Origin: a bacterium
Lineage (GTDB): Bacteria > SM23-31 > JAUVVT01
Assembly: GCA_030616165.1 (NCBI GenBank)
Contig: JAUWXV010000012.1
Span: 1 to 31,553 of the forward strand
Direction of reading: 5' to 3'
DNA: 31,553 bases
Shown here in pieces: positions 16,884-25,154 of this stretch. The stretch's first letter is position 1. The number at the start of each line of letters is the position of its first letter. Made by a program: the position numbers and the translations under genes. The notes below the pieces were generated by a model that worked only from the letters and a program-made list of their open reading frames with translations, was not told the origin of the DNA and ran no database searches.

Positions 16884-18152
16884 TCAATCTCTTTTAAATT
16901 TACTGTAATTAGGAGCTTTGTAATCGGTTTTTCTGAATCCTTCAATTTCGAGCATCGACCTTACCATCATTGGAAGCCCGAATAGGTTGATAAATCCTTC
17001 AGCATCCTTCTGGTCGTAGACATCTTCCTTGCCAAATGTTGCAAAGTCCTCCCGATATAAAGAGAAAGGAGATTTTCTTCCCATTACAATGCAGTTTCCT
17101 TTATAAAGTTTAAGTTTAACCTCACCTGTGACATTTTCTTGAGTTGAATTGACGAAAGAGTCGAGAGCTTCTCTAAGTGGAGTGAACCATTTTCCATAAT
17201 ATACTAACTCGGCATACTTTGGTGCCATCGAATCTTTGAAATGCATAGTGTCGGCATCAATAATAAGGCTTTCCAGTTCGCGATGAGCGGTGTATAAAAT
17301 TGTTCCTCCTGGTGTTTCATATACTCCTCTTGATTTCATCCCTACAAGTCGGTTTTCGACAGTGTCTACCCTTCCGACACCATTTTCACCTGCAATCCCA
17401 TTGAGTTTTTCGACAAGTTCAACAGACGAATATTTAACTCCGTCTATGGCAACGGGATACCCTTTTTCAAATCCTACTTCGATAATTGTTGGTTTGTCGG
17501 GAGCTTCTTCAGGTGATTTTGTTATTGCAAATATTTCATCATCAGGTGGATTCCATGGATTTTCAAGTTCCCCCCCTTCGTGACTCATATGCCAGATGTT
17601 TGTGTCGGTACTGTAAATTTTCTCAGATGTTGCAGAAACAGGAATATTACGTTTTCTAACATATTCGAGTGCATCTTCTCTTGACCTGATTTCCCATTCT
17701 CTCCATGGGGCAATAATTTTTAATTTTGGATTGAGCGCTTTATATGTTAGTTCAAAACGCACCTGATCGTTCCCTTTACCGGTACTTCCATGAGAAACTG
17801 CGTCTGCTCCTTCCATTTCGGCTATTTCAACCTGTCTTTTTGCCAGAATTGGTCTTGCAAATGAGGTACCAAGAAGATATTTTTGTTCATAAATAGCCCC
17901 CGCCCGCATCGTGGGGTAAATGTATTCTTCAATAAATTCTCTTCGGAGGTCTTCAATGATGACTTTCGAAGCTCCACTTTTTAATGCCTTTTCTTCAAGA
18001 CCTTCGAGTTCTTCATTTTGACCAATATCCCCGGTAAATGCTATCACTTCACAGCCATAATTTTCTATCAGCCAGGGGATTATCACTGATGTATCAAGAC
18101 CTCCAGAATATGCAAGTACTACTTTTTTTACTTCTCCTTTTTTGCCTTTCAT
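16884..18152 (-). CDS. argG: Argininosuccinate synthase
   Basis: Joins citrulline and aspartate with ATP to give argininosuccinate. The 422 residues start with the N-type ATP pyrophosphatase P-loop A-Y-S-G-G-L-D-T-S near 14-22. Further motifs are [21 protein letters not shown] and [15 protein letters not shown], all characteristic. The start at 18152 has a good AAGGAAG Shine-Dalgarno. It is upstream of argH in the same direction. The upstream 269 bp, shared with divergent ilvD, are extremely AT-rich. Confidence 0.97.
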   Translation of the reverse strand: MKGKKGEVKKVVLAYSGGLDTSVIIPWLIENYGCEVIAFTGDIGQNEELEGLEEKALKSGASKVIIEDLRREFIEEYIYPTMRAGAIYEQKYLLGTSFARPILAKRQVEIAEMEGADAVSHGSTGKGNDQVRFELTYKALNPKLKIIAPWREWEIRSREDALEYVRKRNIPVSATSEKIYSTDTNIWHMSHEGGELENPWNPPDDEIFAITKSPEEAPDKPTIIEVGFEKGYPVAIDGVKYSSVELVEKLNGIAGENGVGRVDTVENRLVGMKSRGVYETPGGTILYTAHRELESLIIDADTMHFKDSMAPKYAELVYYGKWFTPLREALDSFVNSTQENVTGEVKLKLYKGNCIVMGRKSPFSLYREDFATFGKEDVYDQKDAEGFINLFGLPMMVRSMLEIEGFRKTDYKAPNYSKFKRD

Positions 18153-18345
18153 TTTTGTTCTTCCTTTTCTGGTTAATTTTTATTATTTTTAATTATAAAA
18201 TGTGATTTATAAAAACATTTTTTCTTTTGAGAAATTATTACAAATAAGAAATTTAACAGGAATAATCAAATATTCTTGTTAAGCAAGATTACTTTTAGTT
18301 ATTAAATATAATTAATTTTAAATTTTAATTCAATAAAATAATATA

Positions 18346-18374
18346 TTGCAATTTATTATAAAAAATTGTAATTT
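18346..18374 (+). promoter_or_regulatory. Candidate ilvD promoter
   Basis: TTGCAA (18346-18351), a 17-bp spacer and TAATTT (18369-18374). The same architecture and much of the same sequence (TTGCA, ATAAAA, ATTGTAATTTT) recur upstream of tRNA-Asn at 31352. The AT-richness makes chance matches possible. Confidence 0.35.
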
Positions 18375-18421
18375 TTATTTTTAAATTTCATAAATTCACT
18401 TTAGAATAAATAAAGGGGAAA

Positions 18422-20080
18422 ATGAAGTCAGATACTATTAAAAAAGGAATAGAAAGAGCACCTCACAGGAGTCTTTTGAGGGCGATAGGTTTAAGGGAAG
18501 ATGATTTTCAGAAGCCTTTTATTGCGGTTGCTAATTCATACACTGACATAGTGCCGGGGCACGTTCATTTAAAAGAAATTTCAGAAGAGGTTAAAAGAGG
18601 TATAAGAGAAAGCGGAGGAATACCATTTGAGTTTAATACTATCGGAGTTGATGACGGAATAGTTATGGGTCATGACGGTATGAAATTCTCCCTTGCAAGC
18701 CGAGAACTTATTGCAGACTGTGTTGAGACCATGGTTGAAGCACATTGTTTTGATGCATTGGTGTGCATAACGAACTGTGATAAGATTGTTCCGGGAATGT
18801 TGATGGCAACATTAAGGATAGATATACCGACGATTTTTGTCAGTGGTGGACCAATGATGGCAGGAAAGTATGACGGGAAAAGAATTGACCTCAAGACTCT
18901 CTTTGAGGCTCTTGGTCAATACTCTGCCGGAAAAATTTCAGAAGAAGAACTATACAAAATAGAATGTGTAGCCTGTCCGGGAGCCGGCAGTTGTGCCGGG
19001 TTGTTTACCGCAAATTCTATGAACTGTATAATGGAAGCCTTGGGGATTGTGCTTCCGGGAAATGGAACAATTCCCGCGATTGACCCAGAAAGAAAGAAAT
19101 TTGCTTACCATTCGGGAAAGCAGATAATGGAGGTATTAAAATCAAATTTAAAAGCGAGGGAGATTATTACCAGAAAATCTATTGAAAATGCGTTTATTCT
19201 TGACCTGGCGATGGGGGGCTCAACGAATACAGTTCTGCATTTACTGGCTATTGCAAATGAGGCGGACATCAAGTTTGATTTAAAGGTCATAAACGAACTC
19301 TCGGAAAAAGTTCCCCATCTGATTCACCTAAGTCCGACTGGAAATTACTATATGGAAGACCTATATCGGGCAGGTGGGGTTAGTGCAATTTTAAACGAAA
19401 TAAAAAAATTAAATATTCTTAATGCTGATGAAAAGACAGTTTCATTAAATACACTCGGTGAAAGGATTATAGAAGGGGAGATAAAAGATAAAGATGTAAT
19501 CCGCCCAATAGAAAATGCTTACAGTAGAAAAGGAGGATTAAAGATACTTTTCGGAAATCTTGCGCCAGAAGGTGCTGTGGTAAAATCTGGTGCAGTTACA
19601 GAGGAGATGATGGTTCATAAAGGGCCTGCAAGAGTTTTTGATTCTGAGGATGAGGCGATCGAAGCTATTAAATCTCTCAAAATTAAAAAGGGAGATATTG
19701 TTGTAATTCGTTATGAGGGACCAAAGGGTGGTCCAGGTATGAGGGAGATGCTTATGCCGACATCCAGTATTGCAGGAATTGGACTTGATAAAGATGTTGC
19801 ACTTATAACAGATGGAAGGTTTTCCGGTGCTACAAGAGGAGCTTCTATCGGGCATATCTCTCCGGAAGCCGCTGATGGTGGTCCTATCGCACTGGTTGAA
19901 GAGGGTGATTTGATAAATATTGATATTCCCAATGCAAAACTTGAACTTCTCGTTTCAGACGAAGAATTGAATGAAAGAAGAAATAGGTGGAGGCCAAAGT
20001 TAACAGAAGTAAAAAGTAAATGGCTGAAAAGATATAGAAAACTTGTGTCTTCTGCAAGTGAAGGTGCGGTTTTGAAATAA
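18422..20080 (+). CDS. ilvD: Dihydroxy-acid dehydratase
   Basis: Dehydrates 2,3-dihydroxy-isovalerate and 2,3-dihydroxy-3-methylvalerate, the third common step to Val, Leu and Ile. The 552 residues have E-R-A-P-H-R-S-L-L, the Fe-S ligand regions T-N-C-D-K-I-V-P-G-M and C-P-G-A-G-S-C-A-G-L-F-T-A-N-S-M, and the active-site D-G-R-F-S-G-A-T-R-G near the C-terminus. Start ATG 18422 follows AGGGG. It opens the amino-acid island but is separated from pheA by 322 bp containing a MITE-like element. A full-length, ordinary member of the IlvD/Edd family. Confidence 0.97.
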   Translation: MKSDTIKKGIERAPHRSLLRAIGLREDDFQKPFIAVANSYTDIVPGHVHLKEISEEVKRGIRESGGIPFEFNTIGVDDGIVMGHDGMKFSLASRELIADCVETMVEAHCFDALVCITNCDKIVPGMLMATLRIDIPTIFVSGGPMMAGKYDGKRIDLKTLFEALGQYSAGKISEEELYKIECVACPGAGSCAGLFTANSMNCIMEALGIVLPGNGTIPAIDPERKKFAYHSGKQIMEVLKSNLKAREIITRKSIENAFILDLAMGGSTNTVLHLLAIANEADIKFDLKVINELSEKVPHLIHLSPTGNYYMEDLYRAGGVSAILNEIKKLNILNADEKTVSLNTLGERIIEGEIKDKDVIRPIENAYSRKGGLKILFGNLAPEGAVVKSGAVTEEMMVHKGPARVFDSEDEAIEAIKSLKIKKGDIVVIRYEGPKGGPGMREMLMPTSSIAGIGLDKDVALITDGRFSGATRGASIGHISPEAADGGPIALVEEGDLINIDIPNAKLELLVSDEELNERRNRWRPKLTEVKSKWLKRYRKLVSSASEGAVLK

Positions 20081-20116
20081 ATTGCATTATTTTGTAAAAA
20101 AAGTAAGATCTACTGC

Positions 20117-20151
20117 ATCGGATCCACCTTTGTGGACAGGTCCACTTAAGG
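20117..20151. repeat. GTGGAC-type short hairpin after ilvD
   Basis: GGATCCACC, TGTGGACAGGTCCACTT and related words form short nested inverted repeats (GTGGAC/GTCCAC, 20132-20146). Similar GTGGA hairpins occur at 358-420, 5608-5635 and 15170-15198. The reading frame across this stretch (20082-20291) is not a gene. Confidence 0.5.
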
Positions 20152-20223
20152 TGAAAAAGAAATTTTTTTCACACAAATCATTCCATGCGCAGCAAGGAAT
20201 AAGGTATATTAGTGAGTTTTCTT

Positions 20224-20385
20224 GCTACTTCTTTTTCAAGATGGCACGGCAAAAAGTGGAGACATGCCATGGCATGTCTCTACAATATTAACCTAAATCC
20301 ATATTTTACAATTGAATATTTTTGTAAAAAGATTTAAAAATAAATTATTTTGACTTTTTGCCTAATCATTTTTCAAAAGAAGTAG
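20224..20385. mobile_element. MITE-like element B carrying a GTAG-foot hairpin
   Basis: A 162-bp element. The left end (CTACTTCTTTTTCAAGATGG, then ACGGCAAAAAG) and right end (CTTTTTGCC near 20354, then TTTTTCAAAAGAAGTAG) are inverted repeats of about 32 nt with mismatches. The internal palindrome GAGACATGCC-AT-GGCATGTCTC (20259-20280) is followed by TAC. TTACAATTGAA and AAAAGATTTAAAAA match element A at 11824. It ends 17 nt before the pheA start. Confidence 0.65.
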
Positions 20386-20402
20386 AAAAAAAGGAGAGTT
20401 TT

Positions 20403-21218
20403 ATGTTAAAAATTGCATTTCAGGGAGTGCGAGGGGCATACAGTGAGGAGGCTGTGGAGAAACTGTTTAATGAGGATGTGGAATTTGTCCCCTTACATTC
20501 GTTCGATAATGTATTTGATGCTGTTGCAGAAGGAAGAGCCGATAGAGGTGTTATTCCGATAGAGAACTCCCTTACAGGTTCAATTCACAGAAATTACGAT
20601 TTACTTTTAAAACACAATCTGTGGATAATGGGTGAGACAAAGGTAAGGATAATTCACAACCTTATCGTGAATAAAGGAGTTAGATTTGAAGATATAAGAA
20701 GAATATATTCACATCCGCAGGGTTTATCACAATGCGAAAAATTTTTGAGCAAATTTCCCGAGATTGAAAATATACCTGCCTATGATACTGCCGGCAGTGT
20801 AAAGATGATAAAGGGGGAAAATATGCTGGATGCCGCTGCTATAGCAAGCAAACAGTCCGCATTTTACTATGATATGATTATACTTGAAGAAGGGATAGAA
20901 GATATTGACGAAAACTATACGAGGTTTCTTATGCTTTCTAAGTCGAAAGAGATAAGTAAAAATGCAAATAAAACGTCAATGGTTTTTTCAACAGAAAATG
21001 TGCCGGGGATACTTTTTAAGAGTTTGAGCGTATTTGCGTTAAGGGAGATTAATCTTCTGAAAATAGAATCGAGACCAGTTCATGGAAAACCGTGGGAATA
21101 TTTCTTTTATTTAGATATAGAGGAGAATCCGAACAATGAAAGGGGGATTAATGCAATAAACCACTTGAAAGAAATTGCAACCTATTTAAAGATATTGGGC
21201 TGTTATCCGAAAGGGTAA
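20403..21218 (+). CDS. pheA: Prephenate dehydratase
   Basis: Converts prephenate to phenylpyruvate in Phe synthesis. The 271 residues start M-L-K-I-A-F-Q-G-V-R-G-A-Y-S-E, with I-P-I-E-N-S-L-T-G-S-I and the catalytic T-R-F near 176-178. The C-terminal ACT domain has the Phe-binding E-S-R-P motif near 227-230. No chorismate mutase domain is present, so it is the monofunctional, Phe-inhibited type. I choose ATG 20403, preceded by AAGGAG; an in-frame ATG at 20358 lies inside the right end of MITE-like element B. It sits between ilvD and ilvB. Confidence 0.96.
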   Translation: MLKIAFQGVRGAYSEEAVEKLFNEDVEFVPLHSFDNVFDAVAEGRADRGVIPIENSLTGSIHRNYDLLLKHNLWIMGETKVRIIHNLIVNKGVRFEDIRRIYSHPQGLSQCEKFLSKFPEIENIPAYDTAGSVKMIKGENMLDAAAIASKQSAFYYDMIILEEGIEDIDENYTRFLMLSKSKEISKNANKTSMVFSTENVPGILFKSLSVFALREINLLKIESRPVHGKPWEYFFYLDIEENPNNERGINAINHLKEIATYLKILGCYPKG

Positions 21219-21245
21219 ATTTTTTATAATTCTTTAATTTTTTAT

Positions 21246-21274
21246 TTGACATAAAATTAATTTTTTATTATATT
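21246..21274 (+). promoter_or_regulatory. Candidate promoter of ilvBN leader transcript
   Basis: TTGACA (21246-21251), a 17-bp spacer and TATATT (21269-21274). A TATAAT also occurs at 21276 but at poor spacing. Transcription from here would start near 21283 and give a leader of about 330 nt before ilvB. Confidence 0.55.
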
Positions 21275-21311
21275 GTATAATTAAAATTTTAATTAATATT
21301 TGAACATTTCA

Positions 21312-21494
21312 ATGGAAACCATTTCAGAGAAAATAAAAAGAGGTTTAGGTGTAAGATTGGGTTATCAATATTCCGGGGATGTCATATCTCTGGAAAGTAA
21401 TAATTTTCAAATCTTTATATCAAATTTCTTTTTGTTACTTTCTCTTTTATTTATCCTCTTTTTGGGGAATTTATCTGTAGTAGTATTAAATTAA
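21312..21494 (+). CDS. Leu/Val-rich short ORF in the ilvB leader
   Basis: From ATG 21312 (or TTG 21300) a short ORF of 60 (64) residues ends 6 nt before a large stem-loop. Its last 23 residues contain nine Leu, three Val and one Ile, closing with codons GTA GTA GTA TTA AAT TAA. That composition, just upstream of an acetolactate synthase gene, matches leader peptides of branched-chain attenuators. It could also be a small single-helix membrane protein, since residues 39-60 are hydrophobic. No good Shine-Dalgarno is visible. Confidence 0.45.
   Translation: METISEKIKRGLGVRLGYQYSGDVISLESNNFQIFISNFFLLLSLLFILFLGNLSVVVLN
21373..21393 (+). promoter_or_regulatory. Small hairpin in ilvB leader
   Basis: CCGGGGAT (21373-21380) pairs with ATCTCTGG (21386-21393) through an 8-bp stem with two G-U pairs and a 5-nt loop. 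It is part of the structured leader. Confidence 0.4.
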
Positions 21495-21570
21495 CTGCTA
21501 GAGGTTATTCTCCAATCATTCCTTTTAAGAAATAAAAAAAATAGCATTCAAGGAATTGGGGGGTAACCTC
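21478..21570 (+). promoter_or_regulatory. Candidate branched-chain attenuator: Val-codon hairpin plus 21-bp stem
   Basis: TAGTAGT (21478-21484), containing the three Val codons of the short ORF, pairs with ACTGCTA (21494-21500). Directly adjacent, 21501-21524 (starting GAGGTTATTCTCCAAT) pairs with 21550-21570 (ending GGGGGGTAACCTC). This gives 21 base pairs with three G-U pairs and one 3-nt bulge, closing a 25-nt A-rich loop. The ribosome-binding site of ilvB (GAGAGGT, 21596-21602) lies 25 nt downstream. No T run abuts the stem, so it is not a textbook terminator. There is no T-box sequence. Confidence 0.5.
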
Positions 21571-21610
21571 AAGAAGGAAAGTATTTTTTATTATAAGAGA
21601 GGTAATTTTT

Positions 21611-23287
21611 ATGTCGAAAATAATTGGAGCACAGGCAATAATTAACTCATTGATTAATGAGGGAGTGGATGTAATATTTGGGATACCGGGCGGCACAGTA
21701 ATACCCCTTTTTGATGTGATCTATGATACACCGGAGATAAAGTTTATATTATGCCGACATGAACAAGGTGCGGTTCATATGGCTGATGGTTATGCTCGCA
21801 CAACCGGAAAGGCAGGGGTTGTTATTGTAACATCGGGACCAGGGGCTACAAATACTGTAACCGGAATACTTAACGCATATATGGATTCAATACCTATGGT
21901 AATATTTACCGGCCAGGTGGCACTTCCACAGATAGGTAACGATTCTTTTCAGGAAGCAGATACTGTGGGAATTACAAGACCAATTACTAAACATAATTAT
22001 CTTGTTACCGATGCGAATGACCTTCCAAGAATCGTTAAAGAGGCATTTCATATAACCAGCACAGGAAGACCGGGTCCGGTTTTGATTGATATTCCTTTTG
22101 ACATACAGAGATTGGAGATTGATTATGAATGCCCGAAAAATATTTCTATAAGGGGATATAATCCAAAATATGAGGGACATCCCCAGCAGATTGAAAGGGT
22201 GGCAAATGTTATAACGAAATCAAAAAGACCTGTTATTTATAGTGGAGGTGGGGTTATTTTATCAAATGCTTCGGAAGAACTCAGAGAACTTGTACGGAAG
22301 AGTCAAATTCCTGTTACAAGTACGCTTTTGGGATTAGGGGCATTTCCAGAAACCGATACCCTTTCTCTTGGAATGCTCGGAATGCATGGAACCTGGTATT
22401 CAAATAAGGCTGTGCAGGAGTGTGACCTGTTGATATGTATTGGGGCGAGGTTCGACAACAGAATTACTGGAAATGTTCAGAAATTTTCGCCTAATTCAAT
22501 TAAAATACATATAGATATAGACCCTACAAATATTGGGAAGGTTGTCGAAACAAAGTATCCGATTGTTGGTGATATAAAGAGAGTTTTGAAAAAACTTATT
22601 CCTAAGGTTTCTAAACTTGATACTAAAAGTTGGTTAAAGACAATATATGGATGGAAAATGGAGCACCCACTTAAATATGAGCATAACGATGTTATAAAGC
22701 CTCAATATGTTATAGAAAAGATTTATGAATTTACTAAAGGTGATGCAATAATTTCCACAAGTGTTGGTCAGCATCAGATGTGGGTTGCTCAATATTATAA
22801 ATTTACAAAGCCCAGAACACTGCTTTCTTCTGGTGGTTTGGGAACTATGGGTTATGGTTTTCCTGCTGCAATTGGTGCGGCTGTTGGTAATCCTGATAAG
22901 GTTGTTTTTAGTATATCCGGGGATGGAAGTTTTCAGATGAATCTTCAGGAACTTGCTACTGCGGTAAGATCAGGACTTAATGTTAAGGTTTGCATTATGA
23001 ACAATGGATATTTAGGTATGGTAAGGCAGTGGCAGGACCTCTTTTATAATAAAAGATATTCAGGCGTTGAATTAAAAGACTGCAATCCTGATTTTGTTAA
23101 ACTTGCTGAAAGTTATGGAGCAGTGGGATTGCGCGCGGAAAATACATCTGATGTTGATGAAGTTTTAAAGAAAGCCATGGAAATTAATAATATACCAGTA
23201 TTGATTGATTTTAAAATAGAAGAGGAGGAAAATGTCTATCCAATGATTCCCGCTGGTAGGTCAATGGATGAAATAATGGATAGGTAA
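21611..23287 (+). CDS. ilvB: Acetolactate synthase, large (catalytic) subunit
   Basis: ThDP enzyme that condenses two pyruvates, or pyruvate and 2-oxobutanoate, in the first common branched-chain step. The 558 residues show the catalytic Glu51 in R-H-E-Q-G-A, Q-E-A-D-T-V-G-I-T-R-P-I-T-K-H (anabolic AHAS rather than catabolic ALS), and the ThDP/Mg motif G-D-G-S-F-Q-M-N with N-N-G-Y-L-G-M-V-R-Q-W-Q. The FAD-binding middle domain is present. ATG 21611 follows GAGAGGT. It is followed after 6 nt by the regulatory subunit gene. A structured leader with a Leu/Val-rich ORF lies upstream. Confidence 0.97.
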   Translation: MSKIIGAQAIINSLINEGVDVIFGIPGGTVIPLFDVIYDTPEIKFILCRHEQGAVHMADGYARTTGKAGVVIVTSGPGATNTVTGILNAYMDSIPMVIFTGQVALPQIGNDSFQEADTVGITRPITKHNYLVTDANDLPRIVKEAFHITSTGRPGPVLIDIPFDIQRLEIDYECPKNISIRGYNPKYEGHPQQIERVANVITKSKRPVIYSGGGVILSNASEELRELVRKSQIPVTSTLLGLGAFPETDTLSLGMLGMHGTWYSNKAVQECDLLICIGARFDNRITGNVQKFSPNSIKIHIDIDPTNIGKVVETKYPIVGDIKRVLKKLIPKVSKLDTKSWLKTIYGWKMEHPLKYEHNDVIKPQYVIEKIYEFTKGDAIISTSVGQHQMWVAQYYKFTKPRTLLSSGGLGTMGYGFPAAIGAAVGNPDKVVFSISGDGSFQMNLQELATAVRSGLNVKVCIMNNGYLGMVRQWQDLFYNKRYSGVELKDCNPDFVKLAESYGAVGLRAENTSDVDEVLKKAMEINNIPVLIDFKIEEEENVYPMIPAGRSMDEIMDR

Positions 23288-23293
23288 AAAATT

Positions 23294-23779
23294 ATGAGAC
23301 ACACAATATCAATATTAGTTGAAAATAAGTCAGGAGTATTTACCCGAATTGGGGGACTTTTTAGTGCAAGGGGTTTTAATCTTGATGGAATAAGTGTTGG
23401 ACCAACTGAGGACAACTCTGTTTCAAGACTTACAATTGTTACTCACGGGAATGATAAGATTATTGAACAGGTTAATAAACAACTGAATAAACTTATTGAA
23501 GTGATAAAAGTAATTGATCTAACCCTTGAAGACCATGTAGAGAGAGAACTTGCATTGATAAAGGTTAGCTGCAATTCAGAAACGCGGAGTGAGATTATGC
23601 AGATTGTTAATATTTTCAGAGCAAATATTGTTGATATAAGTGCCAGGACACTCACTATCGAGGTAACTGGAATTGTAGATAAGGTTCAGGCTCTGATAAA
23701 TTTGCTGAGACACTTTGGCATCCGAGAAGTGGCAAGAACAGGTGCGATTGCACTAAAAAGGGAATATGAAAGAACATAA
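23294..23779 (+). CDS. ilvN: Acetolactate synthase, small (regulatory) subunit
   Basis: Regulatory partner of IlvB that activates it and confers valine feedback. The 161 residues hold an N-terminal ACT domain (H-T-I-S-I-L-V-E-N-K-S-G-V-F-T-R-I-G-G-L) and the ALS_ss_C region with R-E-L-A-L-I-K-V near 84-91. This is the standard length of IlvH/IlvN-type subunits. It starts 6 nt after ilvB, as a tightly coupled pair. A 360-bp repeat-filled gap separates it from ilvC. Confidence 0.96.
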   Translation: MRHTISILVENKSGVFTRIGGLFSARGFNLDGISVGPTEDNSVSRLTIVTHGNDKIIEQVNKQLNKLIEVIKVIDLTLEDHVERELALIKVSCNSETRSEIMQIVNIFRANIVDISARTLTIEVTGIVDKVQALINLLRHFGIREVARTGAIALKREYERT

Positions 23780-23820
23780 ATAATCGTTTTTTTCTTACTG
23801 GTAGAAAAGAGATATAAACA

Positions 23821-23836
23821 TCCTGAATATTCGGGA
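23821..23836. repeat. TCCTGAATATTCGGGA palindrome
   Basis: A 16-nt palindrome with one G-T pair. A sister sequence TCCAGAATATTCGGAA occurs at 15137-15152. Both precede TTTCTTTT-rich intergenic repeats. Confidence 0.5.
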
Positions 23837-23975
23837 CAATTTTTTGTTTTCTTTTCCCATATTTTCTTTTCCAAAAGAAACATTCATGCTACTTTGGAGC
23901 GCCACGAAATATGAAAATATATTCTATTTTCTGGATTAATTATGCAAGTGCAAATTTAACAAAAATTAATATAAA

Positions 23976-24042
23976 GGGCTTGATAAATCAAGCCCCTACA
24001 ATTATAATGATAACATTTGTAGGGGTTCGATTTATCGAACCC
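23976..24042. repeat. Head-to-head pair of GTAG-foot REP-like hairpins
   Basis: Hairpin 1: GGGCTTGAT-AA-ATCAAGCCC (23976-23995) followed by CTAC (23996-23999). Hairpin 2: GTAG (24019-24022) followed by GGGTTCGAT-TT-ATCGAACCC (24023-24042). They point towards each other with a 19-nt spacer, a BIME-like layout. Both stems are perfect 9 bp. They lie in the 360-bp gap between ilvN and ilvC, which otherwise holds T-rich CTTTTC words and no gene. Confidence 0.8.
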
Positions 24043-24139
24043 AATAATTAAAATATTCATATTCATTTAATTTAAAAATATCTTCTATTTTCGGAAGAAA
24101 GTAGGACTGAAGAAATTTTATAAAATTTGGAGGAAAAAA

Positions 24140-25129
24140 ATGAAATTGTATTATGACAGCGACGCAGATTTGAATCTTTTGAAAGATAAGAAGATAGCCA
24201 TAATAGGATTTGGGAGTCAAGGGCATGCTCATGCTTTGAATCATAGGGAGAGTGGGTTGGATGCTGTAGTGGCAGAACTGCCCGGCAGTACTGCTTGGAA
24301 AATGGCGGAAGAGAACGGTTTTGAGGTTAAAACCGCAGAAAAAGCTGCTAAAGAGGGAGATATAGTTATGATTCTTCTGCCAGATGAGTATCAGCCCGAA
24401 ATTTATTATCGAGATATTGCAGAAAATCTAAAAGATGGAAATACCCTTATGTTTGCTCATGGTTTTAATATCCACTATGGTCAGATTGTTCCACCCCCTA
24501 AAGTTGATGTAGTAATGATTGCCCCAAAAGGTCCTGGACATCTGGTAAGAAGATTATATACAGAGAATAGTGGAGTTCCGTGTTTGTTGGCAGTTTATCA
24601 AAATCCATCAGGAAAAGCAAAAGAGCTTGGACTTGCTTATGCAAAAAGTATTGGGGGGACAAGAGCAGGTGTTATTGAAACATCTTTCAGAGAAGAAACT
24701 GAAACTGACCTTTTCGGTGAACAGGCTGTACTTTGTGGTGGAGTTGTTGAATTAATGCGCGCCGGTTTTGAAACTCTTGTGGAGGCAGGATATCAGCCAG
24801 AAATGGCATACTTTGAGTGTCTTCACGAAATGAAGTTAATAGTTGATTTAATATATGAGGGCGGTATTTCGAAAATGAATGATTCCATTAGCAATACTGC
24901 CGAATACGGGGAATATACAAGGGGTCCGAGAATCATTAACGCTAAAACAAGGGAAGAGATGAAAAGGATGCTGAAAGAAATTCAGGGTGGTGAATTTGCT
25001 AAAGAGTGGGTGCTCGAAAATAGAGCAAATCGACCAGTTTTTAATGCATCAAGGAATAACTCAAGAAACCATCCAATAGAGAAAGTGGGTATAAACTTAA
25101 GGGAAATGATGTCCTGGTTGAAAAAATAG
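24140..25129 (+). CDS. ilvC: Ketol-acid reductoisomerase (class I)
   Basis: Isomerises and reduces acetolactate, the second common branched-chain step. The 329 residues are class I length, with the Rossmann motif G-F-G-S-Q-G-H-A (23-30) and the knotted all-helical C-terminal domain bearing Mg-binding acids ([14 protein letters not shown]). The cofactor loop reads [10 protein letters not shown] (44-53). The usual family pattern has G-L-R/Y then G-S-x-S-W, so the phosphate-contacting Arg and last Ser appear replaced by Leu and Ala, and a Glu is present. That could favour NADH. A good GGAGG precedes the ATG. Confidence 0.97.
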   Translation: MKLYYDSDADLNLLKDKKIAIIGFGSQGHAHALNHRESGLDAVVAELPGSTAWKMAEENGFEVKTAEKAAKEGDIVMILLPDEYQPEIYYRDIAENLKDGNTLMFAHGFNIHYGQIVPPPKVDVVMIAPKGPGHLVRRLYTENSGVPCLLAVYQNPSGKAKELGLAYAKSIGGTRAGVIETSFREETETDLFGEQAVLCGGVVELMRAGFETLVEAGYQPEMAYFECLHEMKLIVDLIYEGGISKMNDSISNTAEYGEYTRGPRIINAKTREEMKRMLKEIQGGEFAKEWVLENRANRPVFNASRNNSRNHPIEKVGINLREMMSWLKK

Positions 25130-25154
25130 ACACCTTTTTTGAAAAAAGTATATG

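Noticed and set aside
20082-20291. 69-residue plus-strand reading frame after ilvD
   Set aside because: It runs through GTGGAC hairpins and MITE-like element B; no ribosome-binding site or coherent protein features.
21283-21610. T-box riboswitch for ilvB
   Set aside because: I found no T-box core (GGUGGUACCGCG-like) and no clear stem I landmarks; the Leu/Val-rich ORF fits ribosome-stall attenuation better.
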